Origin: Bacteroidales bacterium
Lineage (GTDB): Bacteria > Bacteroidota > Bacteroidia > Bacteroidales > UBA932
Assembly: GCA_017651465.1 (NCBI GenBank)
Contig: JAGCCX010000039.1
Span: 1 to 47,362 of the forward strand
DNA length: 47,362 nucleotides
Direction: 5' to 3'
Shown here: piece by piece, positions 1 through 7,338 of the stretch
Position numbering within the stretch: position 1 is the first letter of the stretch
Layout: each line of letters starts with the position of its first letter
The notes under the pieces: generated by a model
Told to the model about the DNA's origin: nothing
Database searches by the model: none
Seen by the model: the letters and a program-made list of their open reading frames with translations, nothing else
Translations under genes and position numbers: made by a program

Positions 1-614
1 AGTAGTTGTTTTGTGCCCGATTAATAGGGCTGATAAAATTAATCATTGTCCTAAATAAATTTGACATTAAACATATTCTCCTGTCAACTTATTTCAGGAC
101 AAGTCACATCTGGCGGCAGGCTGCCGGCGGCACCGTTCGCTTCGCTCTATCCAGCCCCTCCCGGCGTCTACTACGTCAAGGTCGCAAGGCTTATGGAAGA
201 GCATAATAAACTCCGCCCCTTGATTATCAGCTACTTACCAAAACTGACCTGGTGCGCTTTTACCAGGTCGAAATGGGTAAGTGGTTGATAATGAGGGGCT
301 GGCTGTCCTGCTTTAGCACTGCCATAAAGGCGCTCTGCGGCACTTGCACGGTGCCTATCCCGCAGGGCGTGGGCTTGTATCCGTCGGGCCCCTCCCTCTA
401 CAAGCGAGGGTGCTTACGGTTCCGAAACAGTACCGCCGCCTCCTGGCCGCTGCCATGGCGTTGTCTATGTCGGAGGTATCCCAGCGGCTGGCGGGGTCTC
501 CGACGTTTTAGGCGGTTTTCGTTGGAGGTGTCCCAGCGGCTGGCGGAGTCTCCGACGTTTTAGGCGGTTTTCGTTGGAGGTGTCCCAGCGGTTGGCGGGG
601 TCTCAGACGTTTGG
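1..614. other. Gene-poor left end with palindromes and tandem repeats
   Basis: No reading frame here resembles a protein. The short open frames overlap palindromes and repeats and carry no domain-like sequence. The stretch holds an 85-nt nested palindrome, a 52-bp tandem repeat, several short inverted repeats (for example CCCTC/GAGGG near 392-408) and a GC-rich stretch at about 110-165. That stretch shares TTCGCTTCGCTC and GCCCCTCCCG with the insertion in folC. A TAAATTTG box at 56-63 resembles a -7 element, but nothing obvious follows it. Confidence 0.6.
215..299. repeat. 85-nt nested imperfect palindrome
   Basis: The outer arms run from 215 to 239 and from 275 to 299 and are complementary with a few mismatches and a one-base offset. 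Inside them lies a perfect 8-bp inverted repeat, GACCTGGT (246-253) with ACCAGGTC (262-269), around an 8-nt loop. As RNA or cruciform DNA it would form a long two-part stem. There is no U-tract, so it is not a simple terminator. It resembles a REP/MITE-type non-coding palindrome, but no family can be named from one copy. Confidence 0.6.
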
Positions 615-615
615 A
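472..615. repeat. 52-bp tandem repeat, about 2.8 copies
   Basis: Copies start at 472, 524 and 576 with an exact 52-nt period. Each begins GGAGGT(A/G)TCCCAGCGG and continues through a CTCCGACGTTTTAGGCGG segment; the third copy is truncated and ends near 615. Copies differ by a few substitutions. There are no unique spacers, so it is not CRISPR. It lies just downstream of the terminator that closes the parC-region transcript. Confidence 0.8.
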
Positions 616-619
616 GGTA

Positions 620-652
620 ATAAAAAAGGTGGCCGGATTGTGCCGGTCACCT
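620..652 (-). terminator. Rho-independent terminator after the parC-region operon
   Basis: Read on the minus strand, GGTGACCGG (651-643) pairs with CCGGCCACC (636-628) around a 6-nt loop with one internal mismatch, followed by a run of six T (627-622). It lies 24 nt beyond the stop of the 58-aa membrane protein and would end the exbB-to-parC transcript. Confidence 0.8.
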
Positions 653-675
653 TTAGATGTTCAGAGTGTTGATGC

Positions 676-852
676 CTAGATCCTGTCGCGAATCAGGAAA
701 TAATACACCAGCAGGCCGATCCAGCTGAATGCAAGCACTGCGATGGCAAGAACGATTTTCCAAAGAAGGTTGAGCTTGGGCTTCTTGAAAATGTCGATTA
801 CGCACCAGATGGCGGCAATCAAACCTACGATGTAAACGATTTTTGCAATCAT
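676..852 (-). CDS. Small two-helix membrane protein, PLDc_N-like
   Basis: This 58-residue frame is too short for a typical ORF cutoff. It starts at ATG 852, 12 nt after the parC stop, and ends in TAG at 676. The protein has two hydrophobic helices, about residues 2-19 and 31-54, separated by a short basic loop (FKKPKLN), and ends in IRDRI. The pattern WxxIDIFKKPK, then a helix with SWIGLLVYYFLIR, resembles the phospholipase D nuclease N-terminal (PLDc_N) membrane module found as a stand-alone small protein in many Bacteroidetes. The assignment is from memory of that pattern. It is probably an inner-membrane protein of unknown role, co-transcribed with parC, and a terminator follows closely. 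Confidence 0.7.
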   Translation of the reverse strand: MIAKIVYIVGLIAAIWCVIDIFKKPKLNLLWKIVLAIAVLAFSWIGLLVYYFLIRDRI

Positions 853-864
853 AACTGTAATTAT

Positions 865-3800
865 TTAAAATAGTGTTGGTTCTTCAAAAAGTAGTTCGAT
901 CGGCTCGTCTTCAGTTTCCGGAATCCTTATTTCTGTTCCGGGTTTGATGGCGGGAGCGGGTTTCCTGGAAGCTTTTCCGCCGGATTTTTTGGTGGAAGGG
1001 GCTTTTTTCTTGGGGGCTTCCGGGGCGGGCATGCTGGGAAGCTGCTGCAAAACTAAGGTCTCCGCTTCGGCAGGCTCAGCGGCCGGGGCTTTCGCCGCGG
1101 TGGACTTGGCGGCCTTAGCGGCTGGCGCTTTCACCTCAGCAGGCTTGGCGGCCTTGGCAGGCTCGGCGGCCGGGGCTTTCACCTCGGTAGGCTTGGCGGC
1201 CTCGGTGACCGGACCTTTCGCTTCGAATGGCTCAACGACCGGTGCGGCCTCCGCCTTGGCAGGTTCAGCGACCTCAGCGACTTCGGCGACCGGTGCGGCC
1301 TCCGCCTTGGCAGGTTCAGCGACCTCAGCGACCTCGGCGTCCGGAGCCTCCGCCTTGGCAGGTTCAGCGACCTCGACAGCCTCTACAGCCTCAGCGACCG
1401 CCTCCGCCTCCGCCTCAACAGCTTCTACAGCCTCAGCGTCCGGAGCGACCTCGTCGTCCTCGGGCAGATGCAGGGGCTCGCCGAAGCGGACGCTCTTGAC
1501 CTCACCCCTCTCGACCACTTTCTTGCCCTTGGCGCCGTAGCCTTTCTTGCCTATCCACTGCTCGGCGTCGATCAGCTCGGGAGCCTTGTCGGAGAGCTTC
1601 CAGATGACTTCGTAGCGCGGGTGTTTGTCGTCGGTGAGCGCCACCAGGTAGGATTTGCTGCCCTCGGCTATGAAACTCAGGGGCGTATTGTCGCTCACTA
1701 CGAAGGAGAACCTCTTGACGTAGAACGACTTGACTCCGGCATCCCAGTACAGGGCGGTGAAGGTCTTGTCGGGGTCGAACTTCTCTATGCGGAGCACGTC
1801 TCCCTGGTAGCGGTTCACAAGGTCGAACGAAGTGGTGTAGAAGGTGCCGTTCTTGAACACGGCGAGCACTTTGTCGTTCTCGCTGAACTCGCCCAGATAC
1901 AGGCCGTGACCCTCGTCGTTGAGCTTCTGGATGTCGGTATCGTACCAGATCTGCTTGCCGGCTATGGTGCTGACTCCCTTGCTCTTGAGGCTCACGTTGC
2001 GGATGACGTTCTTGCTCACCAGGTTGCCGCGGGCCGTCTTGCTCTTGATGCCGAGGGTTGAGAAATCGTACTCGAACGTTGTCTTCTTGAGCTTGGGTTT
2101 GGGACGCAGCTGCACCCGCACGGTTTCGGCTTCGCCGTTGTGGTTGGCGGTGAACCAGATAATCTGGGAGCCCTCGATGCCGGTGGTGATGTCGTATTCT
2201 TTGTCGCGGGTGACCGAGGTCACGGCAAAACGCTTGGCGTAGTAGATGGATGTCTTGCCCTCGCGGTAGATGACGTTGTAGATGGTGCGGCTGTCTCCGC
2301 GGTTGAACACGCCCACGTAGAGCAGGTCCTTACCGAAGAATGCCTTGTCGCTGACCTTGGTGACTATGTACTTGCCATCGCGGCGGATGACTATTATTTC
2401 CGACAGGTCGGAGCAGTCGCAGATGAACTCTCCGCCGTCGTCCCTCTTGAGCCCGATACCTACGAAGCCCTCGGCGAGATTGGCGCTGAGCTTGGCGTTG
2501 TTGTTAACAACGCGGGTGGCGGTAATGGTCTCGAAGTCGGTGAGTTCGGTGCGGCGGGGATAGTCTTTGCCGTACTTCTTTTTGAGTCCCTTGAACCAGT
2601 CGATGGTAAAGCGGTCGATGTGGGCGATGTTGTCGCGCACCTTGGACATCTCTTCTTCCACGCCCTTGATGTGCTCTTCGACGGCCTTTACGTCGAACTT
2701 CGAGATTTTGCGCACGGGCTTGTCCACCAGGCGGTCGATATCTTCCATAACCACAGGACGCCGGAGCGAAGGCTCGTAGGTCTTCATTACCTCCAGGGTC
2801 TCCTGTTTCTGCTCCTCCCAGCTGGACTGGTCTTTTTCGAGTATCTTGTATATGCGGTTTTCGAAGTAAATCTTTTCCAGCGAACTGTAATGCCAGTCTT
2901 TCTCGAGTTCTTCAAGGCGAATTCCGAGCTGCTGAAGCAGGATCTCCCGGGTGTGGAGGGTGCTGTAGCGAAGGATTTCGCTCACCGAGAGGAACTGGGG
3001 CTTGTTGTCCACGATCACGCAGGCGTTGGGCGCCAGGTTGCACTCGCAGTCGGTGAAGGCGTAGAGGGCGTCGATAGTCTTGTCGGGCGATACGTCTCCG
3101 GGCAGATGGATGAGGATCTCCACCTTGTCGGTGGTCATATCCACTATCTTCTTGATTTTGATCTTGCCCTTCTCCTTGGCCCTGAGTATGGACTCGATAA
3201 GGTCTTTGGTGTACTTGCCGTAGGGAATCTCGGTGATGGCGATGGTGCTCTTGTCGATTTTATCGATTTTGGCGCGCACCTTCACGCGGCCGCCCCGCTG
3301 TCCGTCGAGGTACTTGGAGCAGTCGGCCGAACCTCCGGTGGGGAAGTCGGGGTAGAGCGCGAAGCTCTTGCCCTCGAGTATCGCTATGGAAGCGTCGATG
3401 AGCTCGTTGAAGTTGTGGGGAAGGATTTTGGAGGCAAGGCCTACGCCGATGCCGTCGGTGCCCTGGGCTAGCAGCAGCGGGAAGCGCACGGGAAGCTCCG
3501 TCGGCTCGTCGTTGCGGCCGTCGTAAGACTTCATTGTGCGGGTGACCTTGGGGTCGAAGAGCACTTCCTTGGCGAACTTGCTCAGGCGGGCCTCGATGTA
3601 TCGGGGAGCGGCGTTGGCGTCACCCGTGAGGATGTTACCCCAGTTTCCCTGGCAATCGACGGTGAAGCCTTTCTGGCCCAGGGTGACTAGGGCGCCGAGT
3701 ATGGACTGGTCGCCGTGCGGGTGGAACTGCATTGCCTGTCCCACAATGTTGGCCACTTTGGTGTAAGAGCCGTCGTCCATACGGTACATAGCGTGCAGGA

Positions 3801-4029
3801 CGCGGCGCTGTACCGGTTTGAGACCGTCGGCGATGTGGGGGACCGCACGGTGCAGGATTACGTACGAAGCGTAATCGAGGTACCAGTCCTTGAACATTCC
3901 GGAGAGCTTGAACTTGCGTGAGTCGCTTTCCAGAAGACGGTCGTACTTGCCGCTGGACTCAGCATCCTCGGACACCTCGATATCGTCGTCTTCGATGATT
4001 TCTTCTGTTACCTTATTCTCGTCTTCCAT
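865..4029 (-). CDS. parC: DNA topoisomerase IV subunit A (ParC) with long low-complexity tail
   Basis: This is the breakage-reunion subunit of a type IIA topoisomerase, 1054 aa, which decatenates and relaxes DNA with ParE. The N-terminal winged-helix domain shows the HPHGD motif near residue 103 and the catalytic tyrosine at Tyr144 (APRYIEARLS). The tower, coiled-coil and beta-pinwheel regions follow to about residue 840. Naming it ParC rather than GyrA rests on overall resemblance to Bacteroidetes ParC; no gyrB or parE lies nearby. From about 850 onward there is an unusual Ala/Glu/Val/Pro/Lys-rich tail of roughly 180 residues built on EPAKAEA-AEVAEVA repeats. It then becomes Lys/Ser-rich and ends in an acidic patch finishing EEPTLF. 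The gene lies 3 nt downstream of era and 12 nt upstream of the small membrane protein. Confidence 0.88.
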   Translation of the reverse strand: MEDENKVTEEIIEDDDIEVSEDAESSGKYDRLLESDSRKFKLSGMFKDWYLDYASYVILHRAVPHIADGLKPVQRRVLHAMYRMDDGSYTKVANIVGQAMQFHPHGDQSILGALVTLGQKGFTVDCQGNWGNILTGDANAAPRYIEARLSKFAKEVLFDPKVTRTMKSYDGRNDEPTELPVRFPLLLAQGTDGIGVGLASKILPHNFNELIDASIAILEGKSFALYPDFPTGGSADCSKYLDGQRGGRVKVRAKIDKIDKSTIAITEIPYGKYTKDLIESILRAKEKGKIKIKKIVDMTTDKVEILIHLPGDVSPDKTIDALYAFTDCECNLAPNACVIVDNKPQFLSVSEILRYSTLHTREILLQQLGIRLEELEKDWHYSSLEKIYFENRIYKILEKDQSSWEEQKQETLEVMKTYEPSLRRPVVMEDIDRLVDKPVRKISKFDVKAVEEHIKGVEEEMSKVRDNIAHIDRFTIDWFKGLKKKYGKDYPRRTELTDFETITATRVVNNNAKLSANLAEGFVGIGLKRDDGGEFICDCSDLSEIIVIRRDGKYIVTKVSDKAFFGKDLLYVGVFNRGDSRTIYNVIYREGKTSIYYAKRFAVTSVTRDKEYDITTGIEGSQIIWFTANHNGEAETVRVQLRPKPKLKKTTFEYDFSTLGIKSKTARGNLVSKNVIRNVSLKSKGVSTIAGKQIWYDTDIQKLNDEGHGLYLGEFSENDKVLAVFKNGTFYTTSFDLVNRYQGDVLRIEKFDPDKTFTALYWDAGVKSFYVKRFSFVVSDNTPLSFIAEGSKSYLVALTDDKHPRYEVIWKLSDKAPELIDAEQWIGKKGYGAKGKKVVERGEVKSVRFGEPLHLPEDDEVAPDAEAVEAVEAEAEAVAEAVEAVEVAEPAKAEAPDAEVAEVAEPAKAEAAPVAEVAEVAEPAKAEAAPVVEPFEAKGPVTEAAKPTEVKAPAAEPAKAAKPAEVKAPAAKAAKSTAAKAPAAEPAEAETLVLQQLPSMPAPEAPKKKAPSTKKSGGKASRKPAPAIKPGTEIRIPETEDEPIELLFEEPTLF
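1246..1375. repeat. In-frame 48-51 bp minisatellite in the parC tail
   Basis: Three similar units, with CCGCCTTGG anchors at 1251, 1302 and 1350, encode the repeated EPAKAEA(A)P(V/D)AEVAEVA segment. The spacings are 51 and 48 nt, both multiples of three. Copy-number change would alter tail length without shifting the frame. Confidence 0.75.
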
Positions 4030-4032
4030 CTG

Positions 4033-4914
4033 TCAATCTTCGTAGCCGAAGCGGCGTAATTCTCGTTTGTTCTCCCTCCAGTCGGGATCGACTTTAACAA
4101 AAATGGACAGGAATACTTTCTTCTGGAAAAAGTCTTCCATATCGATTCTGGCCTGGGTGCCAACTTTCTTGAGAGCGGCTCCCTTCTTGCCTATGATGAT
4201 GCCTTTCTGCGACTCGCGCATCACGTATATGACGGCGTCGATGTCGTAGCGTTCCTCTCCCTCGCGGAAGGCCTCGATGCCCACCTCGCAGCTATAGGGA
4301 ATCTCTTCCTGGTAGTTAAGGAAGATCTTCTCGCGTATGATCTCGGAGGCGAAGAAACGCAAGTTCTTGTCGGTAAAGGCGTCTTTGTCAAACCAGGGCG
4401 GGCATACGGGCAGCTGCTCAACCACCGCATCAAGTATGCTGTCGAGGTTGAAGCGCTCCTTGGCGCTTGCGGGAATGATGCGGGCGTTGGGGAGCTGTTC
4501 CTTCCACCAGGCGGAAAGCGCCAGAACCTTTTCCTGCGTGCTGATATCTATCTTGTTGATGACTACGATTACAGGGCATTCGATGCGCCGGAGTTTGCTC
4601 ACGTACTCCTCGTTCTTGTCCGGGGTCTCCACCGTGTCGGTGACATAAAGGATTATGTCGGCGTCACCCAGGGCTCCGTCCACAAAGTTCATCATATTCT
4701 GCTGAAGCCTGTAGCTGGGCCTCAGGATACCGGGAGTATCGGAGTAAACAATCTGCCAGTCCTCGCCGTTGACGATGCCCATTATACGGTGACGGGTAGT
4801 CTGGGCCTTGGCGGTGACTATGGAGAGCTTCTCGCCCACCAGCGCGTTCATCAGCGTAGATTTGCCTACATTGGGGTTGCCGATGATGTTGACGAATCCT
4901 GAACGGTGGTCCAT
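4033..4914 (-). CDS. era: GTPase Era
   Basis: Era is an essential GTPase that binds the 3' end of 16S rRNA during 30S maturation. At 293 aa it has the normal length. The GTPase domain carries G1 GNPNVGKST at residues 12-20, G3 DTPG at 59-62, G4 NKID at 120-123 and a SAK motif near 160. The C-terminal KH domain has the GxxG-type loop IIGKKGAALKK near residue 245. The start overlaps the stop of the upstream pseudouridine synthase by one base (TAATG), and parC begins 3 nt after the Era stop, so all three are very probably one transcript and translationally coupled. Confidence 0.96.
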   Translation of the reverse strand: MDHRSGFVNIIGNPNVGKSTLMNALVGEKLSIVTAKAQTTRHRIMGIVNGEDWQIVYSDTPGILRPSYRLQQNMMNFVDGALGDADIILYVTDTVETPDKNEEYVSKLRRIECPVIVVINKIDISTQEKVLALSAWWKEQLPNARIIPASAKERFNLDSILDAVVEQLPVCPPWFDKDAFTDKNLRFFASEIIREKIFLNYQEEIPYSCEVGIEAFREGEERYDIDAVIYVMRESQKGIIIGKKGAALKKVGTQARIDMEDFFQKKVFLSIFVKVDPDWRENKRELRRFGYED

Positions 4915-6152
4915 TATACGTAGGCCCCCATTTTGAGCATATTCACTTCACTGTCCGACAGATAGCGCCACGCGCCCTTCTTGAGCCCCTTCTTGGTGAG
5001 GCCGGCGAAGTAAACTCTGTCAAGAGCCTTGACGGTGTATCCGAGCGACTCGAAGATGCGGCGCACGATGCGGTTCTTGCCGGAGTGGATCTCTATTCCG
5101 AGCTTGCTGTGGTCGTGCTCGTCCACATATTCCAGTTCGTCCGCCTGCACGAAGCCGTCTCCGAGGGTGAGACCTTGCACTATCTTGTCAAAGTCTTCCT
5201 GGCTCAGGCTGCGGTCGAGGGATACCTGGTAAATCTTCTTCTTGTCGTATGAGGGATGGGTAAGGCGCTCGGCAATCTCGCCGTCGTTGGTGAACATCAG
5301 CACTCCGGTAGTGGCCTTGTCCAGGCGGCCTACGGGGTAAACCCTTGTGGGGCAGTTCTTGATGAGGTCCATAACGGTCTTGTCGGCGTGAGGGTCGGAG
5401 GCGGAAGTAACATAGCCTTTGGGCTTGTTCATCACCAGATACACCTTGCTCTCGCCCTTTAGACGCTCGCCGTTGAAGCGCACATCGTCGTCGAATATGT
5501 TGACCTTGGTGCCAAGTTCGGTCACCACCTGTCCGTTAACCGTTACGCATCCGGCCTCGATGAACGTGTCCGCCTCGCGGCGGGAACAAACGCCCGAATT
5601 GGCCATAAAACGGTTGAGGCGGATTTCGTTCTTTACCACCTCGGGCTCATAGGCGGGACCGTCGTAAGGCTGGTCCACGCGGGGCCTGCGGTTGATCATT
5701 CGCTTGATACCCTCGTTGGCTGCGGGGCTGGGACCGCGCTTGCCGCCTTTGCGGGGCTTTGCGGGGCGGTCGCCATAAGGCCTCTGGGGGCGCTCGCCGT
5801 AGGGCTTGCCCTCACCGAAGGAGCGGCGTTCGCCGTACGGCTTACCCTCGCCATAGGGGCGGTTTTCGCCGTAAGGCTTGCCCTCGCCGTAAGCTCTATG
5901 CTCGCCGTAGGGTCTCTGGGGACGATCACCGTAAGGCCTTTGAGGGCGGTCACCATAGGCCTTGTGCTCACCGTAAGGCTTGCGCTCGCCATAGGGCTTG
6001 CCGTAGGGTTTGTGGTCGGAGAAACTGCGCCTCTCGCCGTAGGGGCGGGGGCTGCTCTCGGAAGAGAAATCTACTTTTTCGGTACGTACTGCACCTGCAG
6101 CTGTTTTCCGTGGTCTAAGTTTTCGGCCGTCTTTAGAAAAACCATCCATCAT
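4914..6152 (-). CDS. RsuA/RluB-family rRNA pseudouridine synthase with PYGE-repeat N-terminus
   Basis: This 412-aa protein should isomerise a uridine in rRNA. The S4 RNA-binding domain begins near residue 170 (RLNRFMANSGVCSRREAD) and the catalytic domain follows with VGRLDKATTGVL, whose Asp is the family nucleophile, then KNRIVRR. The first 130 or so residues are basic, Tyr/Gly/Pro-rich and built from about a dozen KPYGE/RPYGD-type repeats, probably disordered and RNA-binding. The frame is open further upstream, but the ATG at 6152 overlaps the preceding stop as ATGA, and residues encoded upstream of it look like tonB read out of frame, so I chose 6152. Repeat tails of this kind are known on Bacteroidetes family members; the target uridine cannot be told. 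Confidence 0.88.
   Translation of the reverse strand: MMDGFSKDGRKLRPRKTAAGAVRTEKVDFSSESSPRPYGERRSFSDHKPYGKPYGERKPYGEHKAYGDRPQRPYGDRPQRPYGEHRAYGEGKPYGENRPYGEGKPYGERRSFGEGKPYGERPQRPYGDRPAKPRKGGKRGPSPAANEGIKRMINRRPRVDQPYDGPAYEPEVVKNEIRLNRFMANSGVCSRREADTFIEAGCVTVNGQVVTELGTKVNIFDDDVRFNGERLKGESKVYLVMNKPKGYVTSASDPHADKTVMDLIKNCPTRVYPVGRLDKATTGVLMFTNDGEIAERLTHPSYDKKKIYQVSLDRSLSQEDFDKIVQGLTLGDGFVQADELEYVDEHDHSKLGIEIHSGKNRIVRRIFESLGYTVKALDRVYFAGLTKKGLKKGAWRYLSDSEVNMLKMGAYV
5755..6050. repeat. Degenerate PYGE-coding repeats
   Basis: Repeated CCGTAAGG/CCATAGGG modules spaced about 15-27 nt apart encode alternating KPYGE, RPYGD and AYGE units in the N-terminal tail of the pseudouridine synthase. All spacings keep the frame. 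Nucleotide divergence between copies suggests the repeats are old. Confidence 0.8.
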
Positions 6153-6931
6153 TTTAGGTTGAATATATAGGTTATTGTGCCCTCTTGTAAAGCCGGAGCA
6201 CTGGAGCTCATATTGAAGCCTGTTTCGAGCGCCGCGTTGCGGGCAGCCGTCCATAAGGCCCTGTCGGTCACGGTGGTGCCGTCCGCTCCCGGAACGGCTT
6301 TCTGGACCTTCCCGTACTGGTCCACCCAGATCTTGACCACCACCTTGCCGCTTTCCTGCGATGTGTAAACCGGCTTCTTGAGGCCGGCCTTGTCCACGGT
6401 GCGGCCCTCCAGGTGGGCATTGGGTTTGCCGTCGGTGTTGCCGGTCTTGACATTGCCGGTAGGCTGGCCGGGCTTGAAGGTGGTCCCGGGCTCGGAAGCG
6501 CCGTGCTGGGCCGTGAGCGTGGTGTCTTTCTTGCCCATTCCGGGGAAGGTGGCCCTGGGGTCGAGCTTGGGCTCCTCGTCACGTTTGGGCTCGTTTACGG
6601 CCACATCCCCGTGGGTGTCGGGTTTGGTAGCAGGAGTCAGGTTGGGCTTCTTGCTCACGTTGGGCGACTCGCTGCGCTGGATCAGCTCGACTTTCTCGTC
6701 GGGATTGACATCTTCACCCCTGGGGTCACGCCCTTCATTCTGCTTTACCTCCACCTGTTCTTCTTCAAAATCGAGCAGGAATGTGTTTTCCACAGGCGGC
6801 GGATAGAGATACTTTATGCCCGTGAACGACACCAGCAGGGCGGCGCTGACGTGAACGGCCAGCGTCATTATGATGCCGGTCATTACAGCATTGCGCTGCC
6901 TTTCGCCTCGCTCTCGGAGATACTGTTTCAT
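6149..6931 (-). CDS. TonB-family energy transducer
   Basis: This 260-aa protein has the TonB layout. A short cytoplasmic N-terminus is followed by one transmembrane helix at about residues 16-37 (MTGIIMTLAVHVSAALLVSF). A periplasmic linker of about 140 residues rich in Lys, Glu, Pro and Thr comes next. The C-terminal domain contains GKVVVKIWVDQYGKV and ends TITYIFNLK, typical of TonB-like C-termini. It would couple the proton motive force harvested by ExbB/ExbD to outer-membrane receptors. The start overlaps the exbD stop by 4 nt (ATGA) and the stop overlaps the next start in the same way. The pairing with exbBD directly upstream supports the call. Confidence 0.88.
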   Translation of the reverse strand: MKQYLRERGERQRNAVMTGIIMTLAVHVSAALLVSFTGIKYLYPPPVENTFLLDFEEEQVEVKQNEGRDPRGEDVNPDEKVELIQRSESPNVSKKPNLTPATKPDTHGDVAVNEPKRDEEPKLDPRATFPGMGKKDTTLTAQHGASEPGTTFKPGQPTGNVKTGNTDGKPNAHLEGRTVDKAGLKKPVYTSQESGKVVVKIWVDQYGKVQKAVPGADGTTVTDRALWTAARNAALETGFNMSSSAPALQEGTITYIFNLK

Positions 6932-7338
6932 TCGGGTTGTGTGGCCAGGATTACTTTATAGTGATTACGTTTGGCGATATTCATCACCTGCACGATTTCC
7001 TTGATGGGAACGCTCTCGTCCGAGTAGATGGAGAAGGTGGGGTCCTCCTCGGTCTGGAGAAGCTCCACCAGCCCGTCTTCCACCTGCTCCAGGGGAACGG
7101 GAGTCTCGTTTCCGTTGATGTGGAAGGTGTACTGATCCTCACCCCAGTCCTTGATGGAGACGCTCACGGTGGCCTTGGCGCCAACCTGCCCGGTGCTCTT
7201 GGGAAGCAGGAGCTTGAGGGCGTTGGGATTCACCAGCGTGGAGGTCACCAGGAAGAATATGAGCAGGAGGAACACTATGTCGGTCATACTCGACATCGAC
7301 ATATTAGGGTCCGCCTTGGTGATTCGCTTGAGTGCCAT
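6928..7338 (-). CDS. exbD: ExbD/TolR biopolymer transport protein
   Basis: ExbD is the single-pass partner of the ExbB proton channel. The 136-aa protein shows the diagnostic N-terminal stretch NMSSMTDIVFLLLIFFLVTS at about residues 14-33, where Asp20 is the proton-carrying residue. A small periplasmic domain follows, including VPIKEIVQVMNIAKRNHYKVILAT. It overlaps exbB by one base (TAATG) and the TonB-like gene by 4 nt, so the three subunits are made together in the inner membrane. Confidence 0.94.
   Translation of the reverse strand: MALKRITKADPNMSMSSMTDIVFLLLIFFLVTSTLVNPNALKLLLPKSTGQVGAKATVSVSIKDWGEDQYTFHINGNETPVPLEQVEDGLVELLQTEEDPTFSIYSDESVPIKEIVQVMNIAKRNHYKVILATQPE

Noticed and set aside
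6-563. Short plus-strand open frames at the left edge
   Set aside because: They overlap each other, palindromes and tandem repeats, and show no signal peptide, domain or conserved motif.
472-615. CRISPR-like array
   Set aside because: Units are contiguous with a 52-nt period and contain no unique spacers; no cas genes are present.
2140-3471. 443-codon plus-strand frame opposite parC
   Set aside because: Composition is typical of antisense to a GC-rich gene (many Val, Gly, Asp, His) and parC is intact on the other strand.
6153-6254. Longer N-terminus (34 extra residues) for the pseudouridine synthase
   Set aside because: It would lie entirely inside the tonB-like gene, has a Cys/Arg-rich unrelated composition, and the ATGA junction at 6152 is the usual coupling in this operon.
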